Assembly (NCBI RefSeq): GCF_041260155.1
Contig: NC_091936.1
Location: 41,009,963-41,073,962, forward strand
DNA length: 64,000 nucleotides
Origin: Ptychodera flava
Lineage: Eukaryota > Hemichordata > Enteropneusta > Ptychoderidae
Reading direction: 5' to 3'
Numbering within the stretch: position 1 is the stretch's first letter; the number at the start of each line of letters is the position of its first letter. The position numbers were made by a program, and so were the translations under genes. Below, one piece after another: positions 1-11,787 of this stretch. Below the pieces are notes generated by a model that was not told the origin of the DNA, searched no databases, and saw only the letters and a list, made by a program, of their open reading frames with translations.

Positions 1-1433
1 TTTACTGTCTTATTGTAGACAGGCATGGACTAAAAAGGAGGGGATATTTAAATTTCAAATCTTGGCTTTATCTTTAGAATGACTCAGCAGGGAATTTCCC
101 AACCATATACATTGATGATATCATGCATGGTTGCAGTATTTACTGAACGTTATGCACTGTAAACGACCAACTTTAAAATAATATTTTTAACCCTCACATT
201 ATTTTGTTGTTCTGACGTTGTGAATAAATAGTAGCTTCCAAAAAATAATCATACTGATAATTTTCTCTCCTTTATTGCAACTTCACATTCATCTAGTATG
301 GAAATCAGTATTTCGAATTGGTTGGTCTTATTATCCCCACCTCTGTATTTGACCAATATTTAGTGCATGTATTTCAAATTTTACAATATCCAACAAATTA
401 TTTACAGTGAAACATAAATATGTCATGTTAATGTTCGTCAGAAAAACATTAACAAATGTCTGTAAATTTATCAACAATCTGCACAGTGAAAGTTGCATAT
501 CAACTTCCTCATAGAGACAAGACCACACCCAAGTTTTTCCTGTGTTTACCAAGAAAAGCTGATTGTAAAAATAATTGTAAGAGGTGTATGTCACTGTCAT
601 AAGAAACCATGTATCAATTGCTTTAAATTTATTTTAGCAAGCCGGAGCTTTTCCATTTCTATCATTCTTACATTGAATAGAAAGCTGAAGAGGTGTGTTT
701 AGATATGTTTGTTGGATGTATTGCATAAATGTATGGTCACAGTTCTCAAAACAGAAAGTGGAATGCAATTTTCCTTTTGATCTGTTGCTGATTTTACACA
801 AATTATTTCTTCATTCACATAAATTGCATATGAATCCAACTTTTGAAGGGGGCTCAAAATACAACATCAAATTAATTCAAAGGTACAACTTAAATAGATG
901 TATACAAATTGCAAAGGAAACCTGTTCTTTGTACAGAATGTATGAATTAATCAATGTTTAGGTGTTAATTTTAACATATAGCTTTGGAGGCAGCTCGATA
1001 TGTTAATAACATATTTATCAATCATAGTAGTACCAAGGAACTGTATAACCTCATTAACTAGTAGGTGAAACAAGGGACGGTTTTCAACACCTTTAAAACA
1101 GCTTACAAAAATCTTAATGTGAACATGAAATACAATAATTGAACGAAATGATGGCTCAATACTGAATTGAACGAAATGATGGCTTAATACAGTAGTAGTG
1201 CAGTTTTGAGGAAATTTGTATTGGATCGCTTTCATTTTTTTGATCTGAGGCATTAAAACTTGATTGTGCTTAAGTTCTAGACTCTGGAAAACCTGATGGT
1301 CGTGACGGCCATTGTGAAAATTGAATTACAACCTAAAGATTTTCAACTTTCAAAGAATTGAATAACAAGTTTAATGTCATTAACATAACACGGTTCATGT
1401 AGATGAGGATATGATATTACAGTACTTCCTTAC
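1..1433. other. No supported gene; possible 3' end of an upstream + gene
   Basis: The first bases give a pyrimidine-rich stretch ending in an AG near position 18, and an AATAAA on the + strand lies near 223, so the very start could be the last exon and 3' UTR of a gene upstream. No reading frame there is convincing. A direct repeat of about 33 bp sits near 1130-1195 (two copies of a unit containing GAACGAAATGATGGC). I see nothing else that looks coding. Confidence 0.3.
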
Positions 1434-1523
1434 CTGGTTGAAATGAAATGAAATCCTCAGTGTTCGTCGCTCAATGTGTGGCAACAGTACAAACGCACAC
1501 TCAATGACTTTGCTGGTCACAGT
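1434..1523 (-). other. Ambiguous possible exon (minus-strand reading)
   Basis: On the - strand a 30-codon open stretch lies between a pyrimidine-rich acceptor ending CAAG and a GTAAGG donor, both in phase 0. The peptide contains VLLPHIERRTLR, which looks protein-like and is faintly reminiscent of the helical LLP..R..L pattern in DEP-domain proteins (a weak impression, not an assignment). The + strand across the same bases also gives a plausible exon: an acceptor at about 1468 followed by a peptide containing SMTLLVTVLKEL. The clearer downstream exons are on +, so one of the two readings is false. It is listed so that the region is not overlooked. Confidence 0.22.
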
Positions 1524-1712
1524 CTTGAAAGAGCTTGTAGGGAGGGAGGATATTAAAATCAACAGCCGGGTATTTCCAACAGCCGGGTATTTCCAAGCAA
1601 CAAATACCAGTGATCTAATGCACAAAAAGTGTTTACAAACAGTAACTTCATTATGTATATAAACACAAAGTGTTGTCAAGAAGTAAGTTTCTCACTTGGC
1701 TTCACAATCCAG

Positions 1713-2808
1713 GTGTATTTTTCAAAACAAATAACAAAATCAGACTCCCAGCACGATCAAACCAAGAGTAGTGAGCTGTATGGATTGCATGCAGATGTGG
1801 TAGCTGCAGCTTTAGAGGCATATCTTCACAGAAGCCCATTTATAGAAAGACAAATCAAGATCCTAATGGCAGTAAAGTTTGTTCGTGTCCCTTATTATCA
1901 GCCTTAAATGTTAATAAGCAAGGAATGACAAAGATCTACACTCTAATAAGAAATGATAACAAATACGACAACAAACCTTAGCTGTCCAGTTTGTGGCAAA
2001 CAGATGTACTCTGACCGAGACACTTATTAAGTCACCTGAAGACAGGATGGTTTTTGCATAAGGGGAATCCCCTTTTAAATGACACATTACAGAGGATTTG
2101 ATTGGTTGAAAAAAACGGAAATTCTTATGACCTATTGCACTGTATTTCTTTTTTTTTAACATAACTAAATTATGGGTTTACATGTGTACAAGTGATGAAA
2201 AAGTCTTTCAGTCGCCACAAGCAGGAAATAAAAGCCAATTTTAAGTGAATAGTGGATGTGCTTCTGGTTTATGTTAACGCATTTTTGTAGAACAAGATTC
2301 GTTCATGCAAATTTCTACAGGGCGTGTAGTAGGGCTTTCCCCTATCACTGACCAATCACAGCTGATTAACAAACTGAAAGAGACTGTTCTCTGGTTTGAT
2401 ATACAACTTCTCAGAAAGATAAACAGTGGATTACTTCTTTCTCTGGAGTCCAGAATAGGTATTTTTATGTTAAACTGAATCAACCATTAATTCTGTCAAT
2501 ATTTCCATAAAAGCTTCAACAAATTCATTTTGTTGTGAGTTTATGACAATAATAAATTATAGATTCAATTCATAGAGCTGTATTCCTGCAAAGAAGGGAA
2601 AATCTTATAATCAGAGAAAAACATAACTGTCTGGATAAGTTAGGATACAGCTTAACACCAAGAGTTTATGGAAATCAACGTAAGACTTTCATGGCCCCAT
2701 CTCACATGCCTGTGATGATGAAAAAAGAATATGATGTCATCAACAAAAGAGTTTTCTGGAATTTAACTGGTTCATTGCATCTCGAAAATCAAATTTTAAT
2801 GTGGAAAT
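1713..2808 (+). CDS. 3' part of an unrecognised + strand gene
   Basis: I do not recognise this protein. Two exons are well supported: about 2292-2458 (acceptor TTTTTGTAG, donor GTATTT) and about 2571-2808. They join in phase 1 to give an uninterrupted peptide that contains ISTGRVVGLSPITDQ, then LQRRENLIIREKHN and MMKKEYDVINKRVFWNLTG, and ends MWKLLE at a TAG (2806-2808). The composition is charged and amphipathic, with a possible coiled coil from the second exon's arginine/glutamate-rich stretch, and there are no stops. A further candidate exon at 1713-1871 (or to about 1887 with a GTGTCC donor) encodes a helical peptide with LYGLHADVVAAALEAYLHR; its donor phase matches the 2292 exon only with the later donor, so this link is tentative. 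The 5' end is not identified and may lie outside the window. No known domain, signal peptide or membrane helix is visible. Confidence 0.5.
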
Positions 2809-5800
2809 TACTGGAATAGGTGTGTCTCGACTTTTTTCACAAAAAATAAGAAAGAATTAAGCAATTCCACTCAGTTCTATATAATCACCAAAGCTTTCCT
2901 CGTACTAAAGCTGGTCACATTTGGTGCGATAGTTTTTGAGTTATAAGCTCCACAAATTTGGTCTATAGATTGATGGATGGATGACTGGACAAACAAACAG
3001 ACAAACGGACACATATACACAATCTGGCAGAGTGATGACATTGGCCCCCTCAGGCTGCCTCTAGCACATGCCACATGGGGCCAAAATTGTAAAGAAAGAA
3101 AATTGCAAAATGTCATCACTTTTGGCATATTGTCAATAAAATGAAACATTGTTTTGGGGCGTATGGATACTTACCATAAGATGACATGGACTGTGCATTC
3201 TGCCTTTTCTTGAGAAACAAAACATTAGTTTACCACAGCGATAAACAGAAGAATGCAATGAAATAATGTGCCAGGTGACTGCTCTTGTTCTGTCATCCCA
3301 TGCTACTCCCTTCTTCAGAGTTTTCCAAACATTTTGGTTAAGTACTATTCTTTCACAATAACTAGCTATTATCACGTTTAGCACACTTGATGTGGATATT
3401 ATGATAAACTGCTTCATTTAACATACAGGGTACAGCAAAAATGTTCCCAATATTTTATCTTTGGTAGTGCCAAATGATGTTTCATAAAGTGTCAACTGCA
3501 CAAAGCTCTATAATTTTACTGCTGATTATGTACCAACTCAGAATGGAACACAGAAACTTTGTCTTGTTGATGACGGATCACTCCTCACTATTAAGCATAA
3601 TCTTAATATGAGAGTAAAAATGTGCTAATATCGTTCTTATGTTGCAGACTTGCTACATTGCTTATGACAGTATCTGTGTATCTTTGAATACAACTTCATT
3701 ATATTTCATCTTCTTCCATGTCTATAAACCATGGCCACCAGGAGCCTTCAAGTATCACAATTTTATCCTCAGTAATTTCAAATTCCATACTATACTGTGT
3801 GTATGCCTACTTGTCTTTTAATCTTTTGAAACTTTAAGATTCACAACAAGATACTGGTACAACTCTAGTGTTAGATTTTTTGCATAAAGCCAAGTTGGAC
3901 CTGTGTGTACGTCAGTGTAGGGTAGCGGTATAAAAGTAACTGAAACTTGCTTGTATTTGTCTACACTGAATATCAGTGAACAAGCATGAGTAGCATACTT
4001 TCTACCTTTTATTGAGCAAAGGTCATTCAAGTCTAGTGGCATAGAAGTATACATTTGGTGAGTATTAGTATCCAGATAGAATCAGAGTCCCTTATACCCT
4101 TGTCTGGTTATGGATTCATGACTTACCATTCAGTTGCTCAAACATTCATTTACATGCTCAACAAAAATGGAAAAGCCACTGGTAAGAGTAAACCGGGAAG
4201 AATGATGATTTTGGCGTCTGGATTGCTCATCCACTTTCATACTTCTTCATGAAACATCTCTCATTTACATGCCCTTTAATGATGCTATGGTTTCCAAGAT
4301 GGGTTATTTTGCACTTCTATGCATGAAGCTTTAATAATTTCAAATTTTGTACATATACCGTAGTGTGGGAAACCATTCTTCACTGTTTGTGAACAAAATA
4401 TCACGTAAAGATAATCAATCACTAGATATTTCAGTGGAAGGAATCTCTAAGGAGTTGGGGTAGTACTGTGACTCACACATCCATAGAGACCTTCAGTCTT
4501 AATCCTACTGAAATTACTTTGTTAAATTTGAGTGAGAGTAGAAATTTCCTTAACCGGGAAAACTGGGAAAAAAATTGAAACAATATGGTTCTTGAAGAAA
4601 GGTACACACATCTTACAAGATATGGGAGAATATTTCTTATGATAATACATGAATATCTCTCAAATTGTTGTGTTGAATTATGATTCTGTCACAATTATAT
4701 CATTTAATCCTGGCAAAATTTTGCACGTGTAAATTAATTAATAATATGCATAATCATCAAATATTACTTATGAAACTTTTGTGTGAAAAATAATACATGC
4801 TTGCACCAGGAAAACATGAAAGGTATATTAAACTCATATTAAATTATCAGGTGGAACATATTTACAGCTCAGATAACAATTCAAAACTCACTATGTGATT
4901 AAACATGCTCATGGGAAAGAAACTTAAAAGGTTACACAGTTACACACTTAAAGTTACAATCATTTGGGCAAATTCCTGACTGACTTATTACAAGTGTAAA
5001 TGTATTTGCAATGTTTATGAAATATTTTTTTTGCCCATATCTCTTTAAAAATATTCAAATACTTATAACTTGACATAAAAATGATCAGTTTTGCAAAAAA
5101 TGATGACTCTTACATTCTGCAATGTTCAAGGATAACATGTTTTGAAATGACATACCAAACCATTGACCTCCCCTGAATTCATGTGACTGCCGGAGTAAAA
5201 TTTTGTACCCAACATGCTTTTGACTCGACCCCTGTCAACATACATGAAATTCTGTCCAAAGGTAAACTCTGGCGTATGGACAAATGTTCTCTTCCCCAAT
5301 TATCATAATTATGCTCAATGAAAATCAGATGGCGGCATGTCTACAATAGTAAATTGGAATTTAGCCACACTGCAGGTAATAAAGATTACTATCCTAGTAC
5401 CAACTTGTCTGCGTTATGCAGTTGTAAATTCTCCATGAATGTTGAGCATACAGCAAGTACAGATGCATCGTAGTAGATGTAATCTTTTGTTCTTGCATAC
5501 CAACATTTCAAATGTTTACTTTCTATTCACCTGATTGCTATGCCCACCTATCTGACTTATTAAACATTTGGTGACAAATCAAAGACATGTACTTGGTTGA
5601 TAACAACATATGTGGCTTTCAATCATCATTGTGACATGGGAGTAAACTGAATTGCAGTACAGTCTTGTATCTGCAACTGTATCATATAATTATGTCAGGT
5701 AAGAAGTTGCAAGCATTCATAACACTCCTTGTTTACTCCTTAATATGGTTTGACCTTTTGTCCTCGATGGTTGTTAATAGCGCTGACATAATTTTTCTTT

Positions 5801-6049
5801 CATCAATCTGCAAAAATGACATTCGTTTGCATTTTCCACATGAACGAAGAAAATAAAGCCTGTTAGTGTCACAAACTATACCAAAGCTCACACCAATTTA
5901 TGGCTCAGACTACAAGCTGCAACAACAGCCACGCATGAAGCAACAAAATTTGTCCGCATTTCAAGCAGTAGTGTCTGAAGTCGCGCGAGTGCAGCTAAAT
6001 TTAGAAACAGACCTGAAATCGCGATCAGCACTATTAACAGGATTAAGGA
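2809..6049. other. Intergenic or 3' flank, no supported gene
   Basis: This stretch lies between the gene ending at 2808 and the convergent ankyrin-repeat gene. About 2890-3085 looks like a degraded dispersed repeat: it has a GATGGATGGATGA run, then CAAACAAACAGACAAACGGAC, a composition typical of invertebrate repeat tails. The rest is AT-rich with short open frames only. I could not support a gene, although a short exon might be hidden near 3650-3800 or 4055-4250, where frames stay open for about 60 codons. Confidence 0.4.
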
Positions 6050-9000
6050 TTACTGCTTCACACTACCATCAAAGCAGTACAAAGATTTGCAGTATTCTTT
6101 GTCCTTGAGTGGTGCAGCGCCCTCAGCTTTCATTTTAATCAGTGTCACTTCCTCCTCCTTGTATTTAATCCCTTTTGTTTTCAACGAGAGGGTTGTCAGT
6201 AACTCTGTTATGACTTTCTGTTCGTTGAGAATGGCGTAGTATAAGGGTCGATATCCACTTCTGTCACATGCATTTGTTTCAGCACCCAGACTGATAAGTG
6301 TTTGAACAGCTTCCATCCTCCCATGCGCTGATGCAAAGTGCAATGGCGTCCACTGATTGGCATCAGTGACGTTGACGTTTGCGTCCCATTTTATCAACTC
6401 TAAGATAATGTCTGTGTTTCCCTCTCTGGCTGCCAGGTGAAATGGATAAGTCTTCTTGACATTATTGTGTGCTCCATCATCCGAAATACTTCCAGACCCA
6501 ATGCTTTCCCTAACACTGTCTGGTGGCTCCTCACCCCATCCTGACTTGATAACGTAGCCATAGTCAGCAACATCTAAAGAGCCACCGTTGGTGTTCTTTA
6601 TGAACAAGGGGTACTTAGCTCTTTCAACCTGGACATAATGCCAGGCTCGTTTTCCTCGATCCGTTCCCCTCACCAGGTACATGTAATCAGTTGTGCTTAA
6701 TTCTGCTCCTGCATTAACTAGCTGCTTGACGGCCTCACTTCCAATTGTGCGAGATACATGCTGTATCAGCAGCTTCACAATCTGTGGATTTCCCTTCTGA
6801 ACAGCATGGTGCAGGATGTTGTAGTCATTCTTGTAGGTTGACATCAGATCAGCACCGCGTGTGAGCAGCACAGCTACGCAATCAATTTCATTGCACGATA
6901 TTGCATAGTGAAGTGGTGTAATTCCATTCTTTGACTGCACGTTGATTTCAGCTCCTTTGTCTAGCAGGAATTCTATAAGCCTAGGGCACGCACCTACGAT
7001 TGCTCGGTGCAAGCAGGTATGCTCGTATTTCACATTTCTTATGTCAACATCTGTAAAGTGGCCCTCGGTGATCAGATGCTTTACTATGTCATAGTGACCC
7101 CACTCAGCTGCTCTGTGCAGACATGTTCCACCGTGGTCACCACTTCTCATCGTTACATCGGCTCCTAACTCTATAAGCACTCTCACAGCATCCAGTTTAC
7201 CCGCGCCACAGGCCATGTACAGCGGTGTTATCTTCAGCTCTTTGGCAACAGCGTTGACATCTGCGCCATTGCCGTAGAGTTCCCGAATGTCAGATTCGTC
7301 TCCTTTCCTGGCTGCTTTATGAATCTCTTCAAAACTATCTTCCACTTTCTGGACATCATTCAGCTCCCGCAAGAAGTGATCATGTTTGAGTTTCATTGCA
7401 ATGTCTTCTGCAGTCAGGTGCAAATGATCACTGTCCTGCTTCGTAACCTTCCTGTGTAAAATTCTGGTGAAATCCGTGAATGCGTACAGCAGGATGGAGA
7501 TAAAGGGTCTGTTGCAGCATGCAGCCACGTGAAGGAGAGTCAGACCATCTCTGACGGTGTAAAGATCTGCTTTCTTTGCCAATTCAGTTATGGTGCTTTC
7601 ACTGGCACCTTCTTCAAGAGCATCAAATAACTGCTCCTCTGGAGATCCAGCCATATGAAAGTCATTTTCTGGGAAAGCAATGCAAGAAATCGGTCATAAT
7701 TGACAGTCTTCAGCCAGCAACTTTAGAAGACTACCCTCGAGATTTTATTGTGCAAGATTTAACAAACAAACAATTGTTTCATGTACAGGTATATGTTATA
7801 GTTGTGTTCTTGACCAGATATTTCGTTTACATACTGCTATAAAACAACACTACACAAAAGTATTACAGGTACCGTTTCTAAAGCAGTTCTGCATTACAGT
7901 GATAAGATACCGGTATTACAAAATGTCCCTGTACATGTACCAGGCTGACTATTTGACTCTGAGACAGAATACTTCAAGCATTTGGTAAAGTTACTGTAAT
8001 TGATCAGGGAAACACACTAATAAATGCTCTATGTTACATGTACCTTTTTCAGTGAGAGCTTTTTGTACCATGTAAAGGTTGTTTCTCCACAAATGAAACA
8101 TACCACATACCAAATTATTGAGTTCAAAATACAAAAAAACTTATCAAGCACATTGATAAATTCAGAACAGATTGTTAAAATAACATTCCTATTGTTATAT
8201 ATTATTACTACTTAATGCAGGCTAACTCATGTTGGAACTACCGGTACATGTACCTGAATAACGTCTATTGACTTACAGACCATATCACACATAGTGATTC
8301 ATAAAACACTGTCCCCAGTATTACATTCAAGTTCTTTGTTTCTTTATGAGATATTTTTCTCCAGAAGGCCTACATCAGAGTCTGCACTCTCTATTCTCTA
8401 CTTGTTGCTACCGTTGCATACAACTAGCAGATCTCATGGGCAAGAATAATAGATTTTACAATGAGGCTCTTCCTAAGCAAGCATTGATTTTTGTGATCAA
8501 GCACTCACAACTTATACAATTGTTACAACAGCATAATCAGTGTAAGTCAATACTGCTGTCATCATGAAGCAAAGAACTGCACCTGACGGGTAGACTTTGT
8601 ATTTTTATCTTTGAGAAATTACAACCAGCCTGTAATGCTATCCACAAAAAGAATTTCTGTTCGGTGATCATATCAAAATGTGAAAGCATCAACATGAAAC
8701 ATGAAAGGACGTAAGTGTTGAAGTTGCTTATGTTTGTCAGCTCATCATGACAATAATACTGACAACTCAGTGTCTCATTGTTCACTTAGGCGCTTGAATG
8801 CCGGATTGTGGACCTGTAGGCCACCAAGCTAGGACTACAAACCAAGCTATGAGTTTATGTATTTCCTCAACACCATGACTATCACCTGATATACATGTAG
8901 ATTTTATCACTCACCTAATATTTGCACTATTTCCTCTGTGAAGTCGCTGTCTACTTCCTGGGGAAGGGGTACTTGTATCACTTCATAGGACTGGATGATC

Positions 9001-11787
9001 TCATCATTCAAATCTAAAAGCAGACATTGTCAAAAGCACATAATTAATTGTTTTCTAATAAAGAAACAAAACACACAACTTGTGACAAGCATCTGATCTG
9101 ACTGCAAAAAGTAACCTCAAGTTTTCTCTTTACAAAACTTTGTACGATAACTTGCTGAAATATTAACTGGCATGATGTACCGTAGGTAAGTACGCTGGTC
9201 ATTAACCTTACAAGAACACTGAAGTTGTTTATTCACAAACTCACTTCCATTCACGTTTCCAAAATGGAAATAATTCTGATCCCGGCTAAACAATAAAGAT
9301 GAACCAACTAAATCGTTAAAGAGTTTATTGGGGTCAATATCAATACCACAACAGACACAGTATTGATTTCTATTGGCAATGAATATGATACTCCTAAAGA
9401 AATCACATCTGGCAATTATCTCACCCATCAAAACATACATATTATATGCACATACAGACACAGAACATTCTAACTATCAGATACACTCACATTGTGATAG
9501 ATCTATGACAAAATGGAAGGTAAAAATCTGACAAGTGGATATTGGGATCTTACAGAAATATACAAAGCAAAGTGAAAGGTAAAATATGATTGTGTCAATG
9601 TATGTAATGATCTTGAGTAGTAATTGTGTCTTTGTTTAGTGTTCATTAAAATTCCTTGACAGACTTTACAAAACACTGAACAGCTGGCAAGAGGTGACTA
9701 TACACGTTTGTCCTTCGCCTTCAGACACTCCACATACACTCCATTTTGACAACATACAGGCTCATATGAATACATGGAGTGCAAGTCTGTAATAAAGATT
9801 CATGGTGCACTACTGACCTGTATATTCTGTGTGTTCTTCATTATCCGCTTCCTCCATTTCATTGTTGGCCTCTTCAAAGTCTTCCCCTATTGGCTCAACT
9901 ATCATACCACTGTAACTTACCATAATCCTCTTTGCAAGGTAAATTGAAAAGGTTCCATTCCTGCAGTCCTGAAATAGTCTCTGAGCGGCATGTTTGCCAT
10001 CGATGCTGATGTGCACCCAATTTTGATCTATCTGTACAACCTCATAGAAGTGTTCCTCCTTCTCATCTATGTAAATCGGTTTGTTTGTTTCTTGCAGCTT
10101 ACCTATTTCTTCAAGGAGTTGCTGATGCTCTAGCTTGTCACTATGGCCTATGGATATTCTCACTGAGCAAAGATTCAAAAGGGGAAGGTCATGTTTAAAA
10201 GATGCAATTAAGATGTTTTCATGAACAATGACGACTGACGATCATCAGATACATTAAAAGTGCAAACAAAATTACCATTTGGTATTCAGACTGTTGCGAA
10301 TTATTCTTGTAAGTTATGTTTGCACTAACTTGGTTATAGCATTTTTGAAGATGGGCTTTGGACAGTTAGAAACCCTTAGGGTGTCACAGGTGATAACTTA
10401 ACAAAATAAAATAATATTCTTGCTTATGCCATTAGACAATGTCAGTCTACGGAGTTTGAGAGAAACTCTACATGTACCGGTATGTTTGAAGTTTATTGGC
10501 TGTGGATGGATAGACTGATGGATAGAACCCACTACATGTCTCATCCACATCTCTCCTCGCACAACATTGCCTACTGGAGAGAAATAATCAGTATTTGGCT
10601 GGTCAACATACTGATACATTGTTGGTGCCTGTATGTCAGGGAAAATTGCCATTGGTGAGAAATTAGAGTATCTCTACGTACATGATCTCTTCACTACCGA
10701 TGACATATCAAATCACAGAACTTGCTTTATAGGTTGCAGACCAGGGTTGAACACAAACATTTTTGAAACAGTCAGGAGATCAAGAAACAGTTGCAGAATC
10801 TCCCCAAGAACATTAAAACTCAGGATTTAACCCTTTCATAACAAGTCCTTGGAAATTTTCAGAATGTCCAGACGCCAGCGTTGAAGGGCTATAGTCCTGC
10901 CATGTCAGCACAATTCAGCATTGTCTGTATAACAGTAGCTGAGTCAAATGATAAATACCGTGTTCGGTTGGTTTTTTAAGGTTGCTGAAACTACACAAGT
11001 TTATGACATTCTTGTATATGAAACAAGCCAAGTTGCCTATTGTTCACTACCACTTCTTACAGCCTTTGCAAGTACTAGTGGCATTGACAGGCCCTGCAGA
11101 AAAAGAGCTGTACTGAGGTTCTAAATAGGGAAAGTAATAAAAAGTTCAGAGTGTTGTTGCTGGTACAGGATATCTGCTTGCAAGATAATACATCTAAGCA
11201 GATATGTAGAATGAAGCGGTCAAGATGTACCCTGGACAGTTCAAACTAATAAAGCACAAACTCAACAATTTTCCATTAATTAAAATTGGTTGGGTGGGTT
11301 TCTACACTTTTGGCAAAATATTTATGTCAAAACACTATACACGGTCCCTCCATGAGGGACCGTGCAATATGTATTTTCTGCAAATGATGAGTAGAAATTG
11401 CGTATTTGAGGTCAAAAGTTCTGCGAGATTCAAGACATGCGGCTACATTTTTTTCAACATTAAAATTTCCTTCAAAAGTCTACAGGAGGCAAAAAGGGGT
11501 TTCACGTGTCATTTCGATAACAGTGCCATCTCCAACTCTGGAAGTCTTACCAACTCAAGTCCCCATCAATTGACTGTACATTAGAAGAACTGTGATGAAT
11601 TTTAAACCAGACCAGTTGGAATGAGTCTGAGCACTCATTTGAAGACGCAGTTCCTCTCCTGGTAAACCAAGTTCAACAAAGCTATCAAAGCTGTGGAGTA
11701 ACATGGTAGTTTACCTGTATCAGGTCTGTTTTTGATTCCCTTTGTCATAATTTCCAAGCAGTGTCCTTTGGTTTGGCCAGCCATCAT
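6050..11787 (-). CDS. Ankyrin-repeat protein with two unfamiliar modules (4 exons, 711 aa)
   Basis: Exons, in transcript order on the - strand: 11787-11715, 10162-9818, 9013-8915 and 7668-6050. All junctions are phase 1 with GT/AG, and the lengths sum to 712 codons including TAA. The ATG at 11787 lies directly after an acceptor AG, so a 5' UTR exon (or more coding sequence) probably lies upstream. Residues 1-140 form an alpha/beta-looking module of no family I recognise, containing HFYEVVQIDQNWVHISIDG, and are followed by an acidic linker (about 128-165, EANNEMEEADNEE). From about residue 213, roughly ten ankyrin repeats follow with TPLH-type signatures (TPLYMA, TCLHRA twice, TPLHYA, NILHHA, YPFHLA, TPLHFA). 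They are interrupted at about 483-574 by a non-ankyrin module with WHYVQV (515-520) and SGWGEEPP (548-555). No signal peptide or membrane helix is seen, so it is probably cytosolic or nuclear and acts through protein binding. The partner is unknown. Confidence 0.9.
10536..10628 (-). other. Candidate cassette exon inside ankyrin-gene intron 1
   Basis: A 93-bp open stretch on the host gene's strand is bounded by a CATACAG acceptor and a GTAGTG donor. It would encode 31 residues containing YVDQPNTDYFSPVGNVV, which looks more like real protein than random intron. It is phase 0 at both ends, whereas the flanking exons meet in phase 1; used in phase 1 it hits a stop early. It could be part of an alternative transcript, a relic, or chance. 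Confidence 0.25.
11340..11364. repeat. Perfect 11-bp hairpin
   Basis: The arms CACGGTCCCTC and GAGGGACCGTG are separated by three bases. It is much more GC-rich than the surrounding intron 1 of the ankyrin gene, and may be a remnant of a small foldback element. Confidence 0.6.

Noticed and set aside
7576-7842. + strand open frame over the ankyrin exon 4 start
   Set aside because: It is antisense to a well-supported exon, with no splice or homology support.
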